Part shown: piece after piece, positions 18,931 through 28,244 of the stretch
Layout of the letters: the number at the start of each line of letters is the position of its first letter
Numbering within the stretch: position 1 is the first letter of the stretch
Program-made: the position numbers and the translations under genes
Assembly: GCA_016935075.1 (NCBI GenBank)
Contig: JAFGRP010000174.1
Coordinates: forward strand, 1 to 39,898
Length of the DNA stretch: 39,898 nucleotides
Origin: Deltaproteobacteria bacterium
GTDB taxonomy: Bacteria > Desulfobacterota > Syntrophia > Syntrophales > UBA5619
Reading direction: 5' to 3'
Notes under the pieces: generated by a model
Seen by the model: the letters and a program-made list of their open reading frames with translations, nothing else
What the model was told of the DNA's origin: nothing
Databases searched by the model: none

Positions 18931-20119
18931 AATCAAAGTGATGCACATCATCACCCGTTTCGACAAGGGCGGCTCGGCGGAAAACACCTTCCTGACGGTC
19001 TGCGGTCTCGACACGACCCGCTATGATGTCAGTCTCATCACGGGGGCGTCCCTTCAGGGGAATTTGGGAGAGAAGGAAAAAGAGTCAGGGGATTCGGAAA
19101 ACGAAGCGGTGAGGGCCAATATCACCGCTGTACGCGAACAGGGTGTCCGGTTGATCGGCCTCCCCCATCTCATCCGGGAGCTGAGACCCTTCTCTGAACT
19201 GTCCGCTTTTTTCTCGCTGATCCGGATCATCCGGCGCGAAAAGCCCCGGATTGTTCATACCCATACCTCCAAGGCGGGGATTCTGGGACGATGGGCGGCC
19301 TTCATCTGCCGCGTGCCCGTCATTATCCATACGCCGCACGGCCATGTCTTCTGGGGCTATTTCAGGCCATGGCAAACCCGCCTGTTCATCCTTCTGGAGC
19401 GGTGGACGGCCCGGATCACCGACAGGATCGTGGCCCTCACCCCGCAGGAGCGGTCGGATCATCTCCGTTTCCGGATCGCCCCAAAAGAGAAATTCACGGT
19501 GATCCACAGCGGCGTCGATTTAACCCGGTTTTATAACACCGTCACGGATATTTCTCAGATGAAAAAAAACTTGAATCTTCCGGGCGGCTCATTTGTTGTG
19601 GGCACTTTGGGCAGACTGACGCCCGTCAAGGGTCAAATCCATTTGCTTCGGGCGGCGGTGGAGATCGTCGCGGACAGGCCGGACATATACTTTGTATTTG
19701 TGGGAGAAGGCGAGCTTCACGACGATTTGGAGAAGTTTGCCGAGGTTGCCGGTATCATGGAGAACGTAAGGTTTCCTGGCTGGAAATCGGATGTGGCATC
19801 GGTGCTGTCTGTTTTTGACATCTTTGTCTTCCCCTCTCTGAATGAGGGCATGGGAAAGGCGATCGTTGAGGCTATGGTGATGGGGAAACCAATTATTGCC
19901 AGTGATATTGGCGGAATTTCCGATTTGGTCGTCTCGGGGGAAACCGGCATCCTGGTTCCACCCGCCGGCAGCAACGCCATTGCAGAGGCCATTAAGACCC
20001 TTTATGCAAACCCTGAAAAACGAACGGAAATGGGGAAACGGGGACAGGAAAGAGCCGCGGCGTACAGCGCCGAGTCTATGTTGCATAAAATAAAAACGTT
20101 ATATGAATGTCTTCTTTGA
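18911..20119 (+). CDS. glycosyltransferase family 4
   Basis: FDKGGSAENTFLTV...TLGRLTPVKGQIHLLRAA...NEGMGKAIVEAMVMGKPIIASDIGGISDLVVSGETGILVPP. Confidence 0.93.
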   Translation: MNPPCNKIKVMHIITRFDKGGSAENTFLTVCGLDTTRYDVSLITGASLQGNLGEKEKESGDSENEAVRANITAVREQGVRLIGLPHLIRELRPFSELSAFFSLIRIIRREKPRIVHTHTSKAGILGRWAAFICRVPVIIHTPHGHVFWGYFRPWQTRLFILLERWTARITDRIVALTPQERSDHLRFRIAPKEKFTVIHSGVDLTRFYNTVTDISQMKKNLNLPGGSFVVGTLGRLTPVKGQIHLLRAAVEIVADRPDIYFVFVGEGELHDDLEKFAEVAGIMENVRFPGWKSDVASVLSVFDIFVFPSLNEGMGKAIVEAMVMGKPIIASDIGGISDLVVSGETGILVPPAGSNAIAEAIKTLYANPEKRTEMGKRGQERAAAYSAESMLHKIKTLYECLL

Positions 20120-20294
20120 TTCATCGCAAAAGATGAAAGAGATGATCGACACAAAAAGGATAGTCTTGACACACAAGCTATAATATGATAACAATTTCAG
20201 AAGGATGAATGATTTACGGGGCGTTGGTATTTCAAATTCAGCCTTTCCGAAAGGAATTCGGGCATACGGAAGACGGAAGATAGAAGGTGAAGCG

Positions 20295-22214
20295 ATGAAA
20301 AAGTTATTGATCAAGACGGCCGTTTTGGCCGCGATATTGGCCTCCTTGGCAATGACCGTTACGGCCCATGCTGAACCCATCACCGTGGGCAATGATACAG
20401 CCGCAAGGGAAGAAGCAGACGGGTGGAGCGATTTTGTCGTTGTCGATAAAAATCATCCGGTATCTCTCGATGGTTGGCTGACGATCTTCAAATATTATGC
20501 CTTGGACCAAAGTCCTTTCCGCTTTATACTGATCGATGGAAGCAATACGGTCCGGTGGGTGAGTGAACAAATTACGCCCGCGGGAGAAGGGGTTAATGTG
20601 TTTGCCCCCGACAGCGCTGTCGAGGTCAAGGCGGGGTGGAATTTGGGTCTCTATATTGTTGAAACCGGATCAATTCCTTATGAGTCTCATGGCGCTCTTG
20701 CCTCCTATACGGCAGAATATTCAGGGCTTCCGGGCGTCGGAAATATATTAAGTTTTACGGGTAGCATCAACCGTACCTATTCCTTTGTGGCTGCCGGCGA
20801 CACGCAAGTGACGACCCCGCCTACAACCGTGAGCGTTACCGTCGTTCAATACCTGGATGGCGGGCCAGCAACTGCAGCTTCCGCAAACAATACCTATTTC
20901 CTGATAAACGATTCCTGGAGCGATCCCAATATCGGTTCAGGCTCCAGCCGTTTTGCCCTTGGTCCGGTTGGTTTGAACACGGACAGTCCTTACCAGGCCG
21001 TTACCGCCAGTATGACCGGCGGCGCCTCCTACAACATCAGCGAAGATACAAACCAGTATGCGGTCGGAACAACTTGCGGTAATGGACGGGCATACCGATT
21101 GGCCGGCTATACCGTAGGCGATACGATGGCCGAGGCCGCGGCGGCAACTCCCAACCTTATGGAACCGAATCTCACCCTGACGGGGAGCAAATACGTCATA
21201 GTCTGGAACAACACCTGTGCACAGGATCAAACCATCGTGGCCGGCAATGACACAAACGGCACAGATATCAGGCCAATCCTGGACACTTTTGGCGATTTTG
21301 TGATCATCGATACCAACCATCCGGTATCCGCCAACGGCTGGTTGACGAACTTTCATTATTACGCCGCCAATCTGAACCCCTTCCGTTTTGTTCTGGTTGA
21401 CGGAAGCGACGTGGTCCAATGGGTCAGCGATGAAATCATCCCGCCGGAAACGGGAATCCAAACCTTTACCGTTTCCGCTCCGGTTCCCGCCCAGAAAGGG
21501 TGGAACGTGGGTTTGTATTTCGCGGCGACCGGCAACCTGTATAACGGCACCATCCCCTATGAATACACAGGCGCCCCGGCCTACTATCGGTCGAACTATT
21601 CCGGTTCACCGCTGCCGGCGGTGGGCAAAACCCTGGTCTATGAAAACAGCAGCAACCGGATCTACTCTTTCGCGGCCACCGGTGTCACATCCATTCCTCT
21701 TCCCGAGACGGTGAGCGTGACCGTCGTCAAATACCTGGACGGGACGCGTGCCGATGCCGCTTCCGCAAACGATACCTCATTCCCGATGCAATCCATTTGG
21801 AGTGCCGATAACCTCAATGCCGGTTCCTCCAGTTTCGTTCTGGGTCCGACCGGTGTCAATACCTCAAATTCCTATGAAGCGGTAACGCCTGAAATGACAA
21901 GCGGCGCTTTCTACAGCGTCTGGGAAGATACCAGCCAGATGACGGTCGGCATGACATGCGATGGCGACCATTTGTACCGGTTGGCCGGCTATACCACCGG
22001 CGAAACGCTTGCGCAGGCCGTTACGGCAAAAAAAACCACCAAGACGCCCAGCTTAAGCAATATAGCCAGTAACCAATACGTCATCGTCTGGAACGAGGCG
22101 TGCGAGACCGATGATTGTACGGACGACAATGGCCATCACTACGGGAACGACAAGGGCGACAATCACAAAGACAAATGCAAGGATAAAAAGGATAAAGACA
22201 ACAAGGATAAATAA
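20295..22214 (+). CDS. secreted protein with two ~280-aa tandem repeats and Lys/Asp-rich C-terminus
   Basis: Signal peptide MKKLLIKTAVLAAILASLAMTVTAHA; two copies of GNDT...D(F)VVVDKNHPVS...GWLT...FRF.L.DGS...WVS...VSVTVV.YLDG...VIVWN..C; tail DDCTDDNGHHYGNDKGDNHKDKCKDKKDKDNKDK. Start moved from track 20205 to ATG 20295. Confidence 0.82.
   Translation: MKKLLIKTAVLAAILASLAMTVTAHAEPITVGNDTAAREEADGWSDFVVVDKNHPVSLDGWLTIFKYYALDQSPFRFILIDGSNTVRWVSEQITPAGEGVNVFAPDSAVEVKAGWNLGLYIVETGSIPYESHGALASYTAEYSGLPGVGNILSFTGSINRTYSFVAAGDTQVTTPPTTVSVTVVQYLDGGPATAASANNTYFLINDSWSDPNIGSGSSRFALGPVGLNTDSPYQAVTASMTGGASYNISEDTNQYAVGTTCGNGRAYRLAGYTVGDTMAEAAAATPNLMEPNLTLTGSKYVIVWNNTCAQDQTIVAGNDTNGTDIRPILDTFGDFVIIDTNHPVSANGWLTNFHYYAANLNPFRFVLVDGSDVVQWVSDEIIPPETGIQTFTVSAPVPAQKGWNVGLYFAATGNLYNGTIPYEYTGAPAYYRSNYSGSPLPAVGKTLVYENSSNRIYSFAATGVTSIPLPETVSVTVVKYLDGTRADAASANDTSFPMQSIWSADNLNAGSSSFVLGPTGVNTSNSYEAVTPEMTSGAFYSVWEDTSQMTVGMTCDGDHLYRLAGYTTGETLAQAVTAKKTTKTPSLSNIASNQYVIVWNEACETDDCTDDNGHHYGNDKGDNHKDKCKDKKDKDNKDK
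20388..21218 (+). repeat. protein-coding tandem repeat unit 1
   Basis: Encodes GNDTAAREE...YVIVWNNTC; aligns by eye to unit 2. Confidence 0.75.
21243..22103 (+). repeat. protein-coding tandem repeat unit 2
   Basis: Encodes GNDTNGTDI...YVIVWNEAC; same order of motifs as unit 1 and visible DNA-level similarity (e.g. gtgagcgttaccgtcgttcaatacctgga vs gtgagcgtgaccgtcgtcaaatacctgga). Confidence 0.75.
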
Positions 22215-22264
22215 GGATCACGGGAACAAGCTTGATGGGCTTGGGTGACCCATTAAAACAGACG

Positions 22265-23737
22265 ATGACTATCTCCCGCAACTTCCTCTCCTCGCTCATC
22301 CTTTTTGCAGCAACTTGCCTCTTGCCTGTTTCGCCGCCCCCGGCCTGCGGGCAAACCACGCCTGTGCCCTACGAACAGGTTCCCGCCCTGATGGACCTGC
22401 GCACCACCTTCAGCGACGGTGATTACGATCCCGAGGCCCTCGTGCAGATGGCCCTCAGGAAGGGCTTCAGCATCGTCTTTCTCAACGATCATGACCGCAT
22501 GGTCATGGAATATGGCTTCCCGCCCTTCCGGAATATCGTCCGAAAGAAAGTGGAGCTGAACTCCATCAACAAATCAGGGGCGGATCGATATCTCCGGGTC
22601 ATCACAGGTCTCCGGAAGATGTACCCGAATGTGATCCTCATCCCCGGCACGGAGAGCGCCCCCTTTTATTACTGGACGGGCAGCCCGTTTGCCGGGACCC
22701 TGACCGCCAACGACCATGAACGCCGGATATTGACGATGGGGCTGGAAAAGCCGGAAGACTACGAAACCCTGCCCATTCTGCACAACGGTCTCTCCGGATC
22801 CCATATCCGGGCGGTGATGCCCGCGCTTCTGGCATTCATTTTCTGCTTCCTGATCGCCGTCTACTTCCTGTTCAAGAACGGCTGGTGGCGTATTTCCGGG
22901 ATCTTCCTGGCCATCTTCAGCGCCGGTTTTTTCATCAATACCGTATTCGCCCGACCTTCCCCTTTCGACGCTTACCACGGGAAACAGGGCGCGGCGCCGT
23001 ATCAGCTCTTTATCGACGCCGTCGGGCAGAAGGGGGGCCTCACCTTCTGGAACTATCCGGAAACACGCTCGGGAGTCAGAAAACTGGGTCCCATTGGGGT
23101 GAAAACCCTGCCTTACCCCCATATGCTTCTGGAAACGAGAAACTATACGGGCTTTGCCGCCATTTATGGGGATACGGTCACGATTACGGAGCCGGGAAAT
23201 GTCTGGGATGTGGTCCTGGGGGAGTACTGTTCGGGATTCCGGAAACGGCCGCCGTGGGGAATCGCCACGGCGGACTTTCATAAGGAAGGGGGTTCCGGCC
23301 AGAACCTGGGCGACTTCCAGACCGTCCTTTGGCTGACCGAAAAATCCCCCCGGTCCGTTTTGGAGGCCCTGAAGGCCGGCAAGATGTACGCCTGTCAGGG
23401 AAAGTTCCCCAAAATCCCCCGGCTCGACGAATTCTCCGTATCCGCCGCTGAACCGGATACAGTCCCCCCGATGATTTCCGGGGATGAACTCATTCTGGAA
23501 CGCAATCCCCGTATTCGGATCGCCGTCTCCGGCGGCGTGGCAGGAGCAGGAAAGGAGGTCCGTGTGCGGCTGATCCGTTCCGGGAGTCTCATCCGGATCT
23601 TCAAGGGGTCCTTGCCCCTGAATATCGATTACACGGATATTCTGGAGACGCCGGGAGAAAAGATCTACTATCGGATGGACATGACCGGGTACGGGACCAT
23701 CGTCTCCAACCCGATCTTCGTGAAATTCACCAGATGA
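22265..23737 (+). CDS. exported/membrane PHP-domain-like protein
   Basis: Signal-like N-terminus; PHP-like MDLRTTFSDGDYDPEALVQMALRKGFSIVFLNDHDRM, GTES, WGIATADFHKEG; internal hydrophobic segments AVMPALLAFIFCFLIAVYFLF and ISGIFLAIFSAGFFINTVFA. Start moved from 22232 to ATG 22265. Confidence 0.75.
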   Translation: MTISRNFLSSLILFAATCLLPVSPPPACGQTTPVPYEQVPALMDLRTTFSDGDYDPEALVQMALRKGFSIVFLNDHDRMVMEYGFPPFRNIVRKKVELNSINKSGADRYLRVITGLRKMYPNVILIPGTESAPFYYWTGSPFAGTLTANDHERRILTMGLEKPEDYETLPILHNGLSGSHIRAVMPALLAFIFCFLIAVYFLFKNGWWRISGIFLAIFSAGFFINTVFARPSPFDAYHGKQGAAPYQLFIDAVGQKGGLTFWNYPETRSGVRKLGPIGVKTLPYPHMLLETRNYTGFAAIYGDTVTITEPGNVWDVVLGEYCSGFRKRPPWGIATADFHKEGGSGQNLGDFQTVLWLTEKSPRSVLEALKAGKMYACQGKFPKIPRLDEFSVSAAEPDTVPPMISGDELILERNPRIRIAVSGGVAGAGKEVRVRLIRSGSLIRIFKGSLPLNIDYTDILETPGEKIYYRMDMTGYGTIVSNPIFVKFTR

Positions 23738-24417
23738 TCGTTGCCGTTCATCAGCCCCAATACCTGCCCTGGCTCGGATATTTCGACAAGATCGACCGCG
23801 CCGATCTCTTTGTCCTGCTCGACACGGTCCAGTTCAAGAAGAACGAGTGGCAGAACCGCAACCGGATCAAAACGGCCAACGGCCCGCAATGGCTGACGGT
23901 GCCGGTCACCTATAAATTCCCGCAGCGGATCAGCGAGGTCGGCGTCAACAACCGGGTGCGCTGGCAGCATCAGCAACGGCAGGCCATCCTCTCCAATTAC
24001 CGGAAGGCCCCCTGCTGGGATGCCGTTTCCCCCCTCCTCGAGGAGATCTTTACTCCGGCATGGGAATTTCTCGCCCCTTTGAACATATTTGTGGTAAAAA
24101 GGCTCGCCGGGTTCCTGGGCATCGCGACCCCCCTCTATGTGGCTTCGGAACTGCCGGCATTTCCCGAACACCCGGATGAAAGGCTGATCGCCATTGTAAA
24201 ACATTTCGGCGCGGACGCCTATCTGGCCGGCGGCGGGGGCCGGGACTACATGGATCTTGACCGGTATGAGAAAAATGGCGTAAAAGTGCTTTTCCAGGAG
24301 TACCGTCATCCCGTATATGAACAACGGTTCGGAGCGTTTGAACCGTTCATGTCGGTTCTGGACCTGCTGTTCAACCACGGATCGGAGAGTCTGAACATTC
24401 TGAGGGGGAAGAGATGA
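23734..24417 (+). CDS. WbqC family protein
   Basis: MIVAVHQPQYLPWLGYFDKIDRADLFVLLDTVQFKKNEWQNRNRIKTANGPQWLTVPV is the WbqC signature. Confidence 0.92.
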   Translation: MIVAVHQPQYLPWLGYFDKIDRADLFVLLDTVQFKKNEWQNRNRIKTANGPQWLTVPVTYKFPQRISEVGVNNRVRWQHQQRQAILSNYRKAPCWDAVSPLLEEIFTPAWEFLAPLNIFVVKRLAGFLGIATPLYVASELPAFPEHPDERLIAIVKHFGADAYLAGGGGRDYMDLDRYEKNGVKVLFQEYRHPVYEQRFGAFEPFMSVLDLLFNHGSESLNILRGKR

Positions 24418-25043
24418 AAATCTTGGCGATCGGCGCCCATCCGGACGACATCGAGGTGGGTTGCTCCGGAACCCTGGCCAAATATGCGCAGAACGGCCAT
24501 GACATTTACCTGCTGGTCATGACGGAAGGCCACATGGGCGGGGAAGGGGCGGTCCGGAAAAAGGAGCAGGCGAAGTCGACGAAGATCCTCAAGCCCCGGG
24601 AACTGATCTGGGGGGGCTATAAAGACACGCTGCTTTCGCCGCATATGAACCAGATGGTCCATGACATCGAGGCCGTGCTGAGACGAATCGTTCCCGATTT
24701 CATTTTCGTCCATCACGAGGACGACACCCACCAGGATCACCGGGCCCTGACCAAGGCGACCGTCTCCGCCACACGCTATGTCCGCAACGTCCTTTTCTAT
24801 GAGGGACCGACAACGCAGAACTTTTCCCCCACCATCTTCGTGGACGTCAAAGAGACCCTCGAGATGAAAATCGTGATGCTCCTGGCGCACCATTCCCAGG
24901 TGGAAAAGACCAACATCAAGGGGCTCTCCATCACGGACGTCGTCCGTTCGACCGCCGTCTTTCGCGGCATCCAGGGACGGGTGCAGTTCGCGGAGGCCTT
25001 TTTGCCCCTGCGGCTGTTCATTAATGTTTCCAAACATATGTAG
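24414..25043 (+). CDS. PIG-L/LmbE family deacetylase
   Basis: MKILAIGAHPDDIEVGCSGTLAKYA (AHPDD) and HHEDDTHQDHRALT. Confidence 0.93.
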   Translation: MKILAIGAHPDDIEVGCSGTLAKYAQNGHDIYLLVMTEGHMGGEGAVRKKEQAKSTKILKPRELIWGGYKDTLLSPHMNQMVHDIEAVLRRIVPDFIFVHHEDDTHQDHRALTKATVSATRYVRNVLFYEGPTTQNFSPTIFVDVKETLEMKIVMLLAHHSQVEKTNIKGLSITDVVRSTAVFRGIQGRVQFAEAFLPLRLFINVSKHM

Positions 25044-25057
25044 AGGATTGTCTTTTC

Positions 25058-26101
25058 ATGCGGATGATTCCCCATTCCCGTCCCACCATCGATCAGGGTG
25101 AAATCGACGCCGTTGACGCTGTTCTGCGGTCCGGACGGCTTGCCCAGGGGGAGCGGGTCCTCGAGTTCGAAAAGATCCTGGCCTCGCTGACCGGCGCCGG
25201 CGGCGCCGTGGCAGTCAGTTCCGGCACCGCCGGCCTGCACTTAAGCCTGCTGGCCCTCGGGGTGGGCGAAGGGGACGAGGTCGTGATCCCCGGTTTCGTC
25301 TGCCCGGCCCTCCTGAACGCGATCCTTTATGTCCGTGCCTTGCCTGTCCTGGCGGATATCGACCGGGAAACCTTCAACATCGATGTCCGGGATCTCAAGC
25401 GGCGCCGGACGGAAAAGACGAAGGCCGTCATCGTTCCCCACATGTTCGGCCTGCCGGCGGATATCGGGGAAATCGTCGCCCTGGGCGTGCCCGTCATTGA
25501 GGATTGCGCCCAGGCCCTGGGAAGTCGCTATGAAGGGCTACCGATCGGCAGCTTCGGCGTGTTGTCCGTTTTTTCCTTTTATGCCACCAAGGTCATCTGT
25601 ACCGGCGAAGGGGGCATGGTTGCGGCGAATGACCGGCACTTGCTGGAAAAAATCCGGGATCTGCGCGATTATGACGAAAAGGATGATCATCGCCTCCGCT
25701 ACAACTACAAGCTGACGGATCTGCAGGCGGCCCTGGGTCTGGCGCAGATCCGGAGGCTGCCGGTCCTGATCGAACGCCGCCGGGCCATTGCCCGGCAATA
25801 CGATGCATTTCTTCGCGAACGCCGCTTGCCCGCGCCGGCCTGCCCTCCGGACCGCGAGCATATCTATTACCGTTACGTCATCCGGACAAAACAGGTTGCC
25901 GGGCTTCTCGCCGCCGGCGAGGAGGCGGGCATCGCCTATCGCCGGCCGGTCTTCAAACCGCTGCAACATTACCTCGGGATGACCGGCTATCCCCGGACCG
26001 AAAAGGCCTTCATCGAAACCGTTTCTCTGCCCATCTATCCTTCTCTGAGCGATGCGGAGGTCGAAGCCATTCTTCATTCCTTGCGGTCCGTTCTGAAATG
26101 A
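25058..26101 (+). CDS. DegT/DnrJ/EryC1/StrS family aminotransferase
   Basis: VSSGTAGLHLSLLALGVGEGDEVVIPGF...VIEDCAQALGSRYEG...FYATKVICTGEGGMVAAND (PLP Lys). Confidence 0.93.
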   Translation: MRMIPHSRPTIDQGEIDAVDAVLRSGRLAQGERVLEFEKILASLTGAGGAVAVSSGTAGLHLSLLALGVGEGDEVVIPGFVCPALLNAILYVRALPVLADIDRETFNIDVRDLKRRRTEKTKAVIVPHMFGLPADIGEIVALGVPVIEDCAQALGSRYEGLPIGSFGVLSVFSFYATKVICTGEGGMVAANDRHLLEKIRDLRDYDEKDDHRLRYNYKLTDLQAALGLAQIRRLPVLIERRRAIARQYDAFLRERRLPAPACPPDREHIYYRYVIRTKQVAGLLAAGEEAGIAYRRPVFKPLQHYLGMTGYPRTEKAFIETVSLPIYPSLSDAEVEAILHSLRSVLK

Positions 26102-26102
26102 G

Positions 26103-27269
26103 GTGACCGGTATGTTCTCCAAAGAAAACAGGAAGAAATTTTCTTTCCTGCGGGCATTCTGGATATTGGCGCTGATCCTTTTCTTCGCGCTCGTGACGCC
26201 CGCCATTCGTCTGTTCTTCTTTGGCCATCTCGGCCGCTGGCTTTATATCCTTCTTTTTGCTTTTTCCACCGCCGCCCTGCTGACGCCGCTCATGATGTTC
26301 ATCGCCGACAAGGTTGGTATCGTCGATGCCCCCGGCGGCCGGAAGATCCATACCCGGATCACTCCCCTGCTGGGAGGCGTGGCCATTATCATCTCCTTTA
26401 TTTCCGCCCTCCTGGCCAATATGATCCTCGATGCGCGGGATATCGTACTGATTGCGGGAGGAACGGTCATGGCAATCGTCGGCCTGATCGACGACTGGAA
26501 AAGCATTCCGGCCCGCTACAAACTCTTTGTCCAGGTCTGCGTTGTCATCGTCCTGATCCGTTCCGGGATCATCCTCGATCTTTTTCCGGTCCATACGACG
26601 TGGGGCTATTTCCTCAACGCCGCCCTCTCCATCATCTGGATCGTGGGTCTGACCAACGCCATGAACTTTATCGACGGTATGGACGGTCTGGCCACAGGCG
26701 TTTCGGCGATCATGTCCCTCTTCATGGGGATCGTGGCCTTCCAGACCCATCAGCCGTTCATGGGCTGGATCGCCATCGCGATGCTGGGAGGCTGCCTCGG
26801 TTTCCTCCCGTTCAACTTCAGTATGCGAAAAAACAGGCAGGCGTCCATTTTTCTGGGCGACGCCGGCAGCACCTTCTTCGGGTTCGTCCTTTCGTCCCTC
26901 GCCATCAAAGCCGCCTGGGCGGACAACAATCCTATCGTCTCTTTCGCAACCCCCATCCTCATTTTCTGGGTGCTGATCTACGACATGGCCTATATCAGCC
27001 TGGGGCGCATCATCACCGGTAAGGTGAAAAGCTTCCAGGACTGGATCGATTATGTGGGAACCGATCATATCCATCACCGGCTCCTGGTTATTTTCGGAGA
27101 CCGGAGAAAAGTGGTCTTTTTCATCTTCTTTCTCTGCGCCACCCTCGGCATCAGCGCCGTCACCCTGCGGGGCGCCAGTACAAGCGACGGAATTCTGACC
27201 GTTGTACAGGCCTTCCTGATCACCGTCATCGTTTCCATTCTCGAATATTCCGGCCGGAATCAAACATAA
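26103..27269 (+). CDS. WecA/MraY-like undecaprenyl-phosphate glycosyl-1-phosphate transferase
   Basis: VDAPGGRKIHTRITPLLGGVAI, GLIDDWKSIPARYKL, NAMNFIDGMDGLATG, FLGDAGSTFFGFVL. GTG start at 26103 or ATG at 26112. Confidence 0.92.
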   Translation: MTGMFSKENRKKFSFLRAFWILALILFFALVTPAIRLFFFGHLGRWLYILLFAFSTAALLTPLMMFIADKVGIVDAPGGRKIHTRITPLLGGVAIIISFISALLANMILDARDIVLIAGGTVMAIVGLIDDWKSIPARYKLFVQVCVVIVLIRSGIILDLFPVHTTWGYFLNAALSIIWIVGLTNAMNFIDGMDGLATGVSAIMSLFMGIVAFQTHQPFMGWIAIAMLGGCLGFLPFNFSMRKNRQASIFLGDAGSTFFGFVLSSLAIKAAWADNNPIVSFATPILIFWVLIYDMAYISLGRIITGKVKSFQDWIDYVGTDHIHHRLLVIFGDRRKVVFFIFFLCATLGISAVTLRGASTSDGILTVVQAFLITVIVSILEYSGRNQT

Positions 27270-27339
27270 GTTAGAGCAAGTTAGAGGGTCAGGTCTTGAA
27301 ATTTAGCGTTTTTCAGCGGTCATTGCGTGAGGCGGTTCC

Positions 27340-28041
27340 ATGCTGAAGGTGAAGCAGTTTCGCTATGGCGTTGACAATTTGGGGTATCTGATTTACGGAA
27401 CGGAAAGCGGTATGGCGGTGGATGGCGGCGCGGCGGACGAGATCCTTGCCTTTCTCGGGGAGCATCGGCTCACCCTGAAGTATGTCGCCAACACCCATGA
27501 TCATCAGGATCATACGATCGGCAACGAAGCCCTGCTTGCGGCCACGCACGCCCGTCTCTTGAGCAGGGGGGATCTTCCGGACGGCGGTCAGATTGCGTTG
27601 GACGGGGGCAAGATCCGGATCATCCATACCCCCGGCCATACGGAGGAGTCGCGGTCCTTTCATATCGATAAAGTATTGCTGGGAGGGGACACCCTCTTCA
27701 ACGGGACGATCGGGAACTGCTTCTCGGGCGATCTCGAAGGTTTTTACCGTTCCATCCGGAAACTGATGGGGCTTCCCGACGAGACCGTCATTTATGCCGG
27801 GCACGATTATGTAAAGAGCTCCATGGCCTTTGCGAGGCGGCTTGAACCGGGCAACCGGGCGATCGGCGCCTTTCTCCGGCGTTACGATCCCAAACACGTC
27901 TTTTCCACACTGGCCGAGGAGAGAAGGATCAACCCCTACCTCCGTTTCAACGAACCGGCCATCGTGAAACTTCTCGCGAAGCTGCGTCTCCCCCGGGAAA
28001 CGGAATGGGAACGCTGGCACTCCCTCATGAGCATCGAATAA
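27340..28041 (+). CDS. MBL-fold hydrolase, glyoxalase II-like
   Basis: NTHDHQDHTIGNEALL (HxHxDH), HTPGHTEESRSFHID, GGDTLF, YAGHDYV. Confidence 0.9.
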   Translation: MLKVKQFRYGVDNLGYLIYGTESGMAVDGGAADEILAFLGEHRLTLKYVANTHDHQDHTIGNEALLAATHARLLSRGDLPDGGQIALDGGKIRIIHTPGHTEESRSFHIDKVLLGGDTLFNGTIGNCFSGDLEGFYRSIRKLMGLPDETVIYAGHDYVKSSMAFARRLEPGNRAIGAFLRRYDPKHVFSTLAEERRINPYLRFNEPAIVKLLAKLRLPRETEWERWHSLMSIE

Positions 28042-28244
28042 AAAAATCCCTGCCCCGTGCGACAGCACAGCGGTACCGATTCCTTTTCATTTACCCCGGA
28101 AAGGCTGCGCAAGGACCGCCTCTCATTCTCCTTCCTGTTGACGGTGAAGGAGCCCCACCGGATCATCCGCGACAACATCCGTTTCTCCCCCCGTTAATCT
28201 TCACACGCCCTTCACTGGCCGAAAATGGCGAGAGGGCCATGTGT

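Noticed and set aside
16993-19014. 673-aa minus-strand ORF opposite asnB
   Set aside because: Mirror of a strongly supported AsnB frame; no recognisable motifs.
20166-20189. TTGACA and TATAAT/TATGAT boxes upstream of the secreted repeat protein
   Set aside because: Spacing is 7 or 12 nt rather than ~17, so not a convincing sigma70 promoter, although a promoter here is plausible.
26010-27263. 417-aa minus-strand ORF opposite the WecA/MraY-like gene
   Set aside because: Asp/Glu/Gly/His-rich shadow of TM-rich codons; no domain recognised.
28042-28244. Possible short ORFs in the convergent gap between MBL hydrolase and radical SAM gene
   Set aside because: Short, overlap each other on both strands, no recognisable motif.
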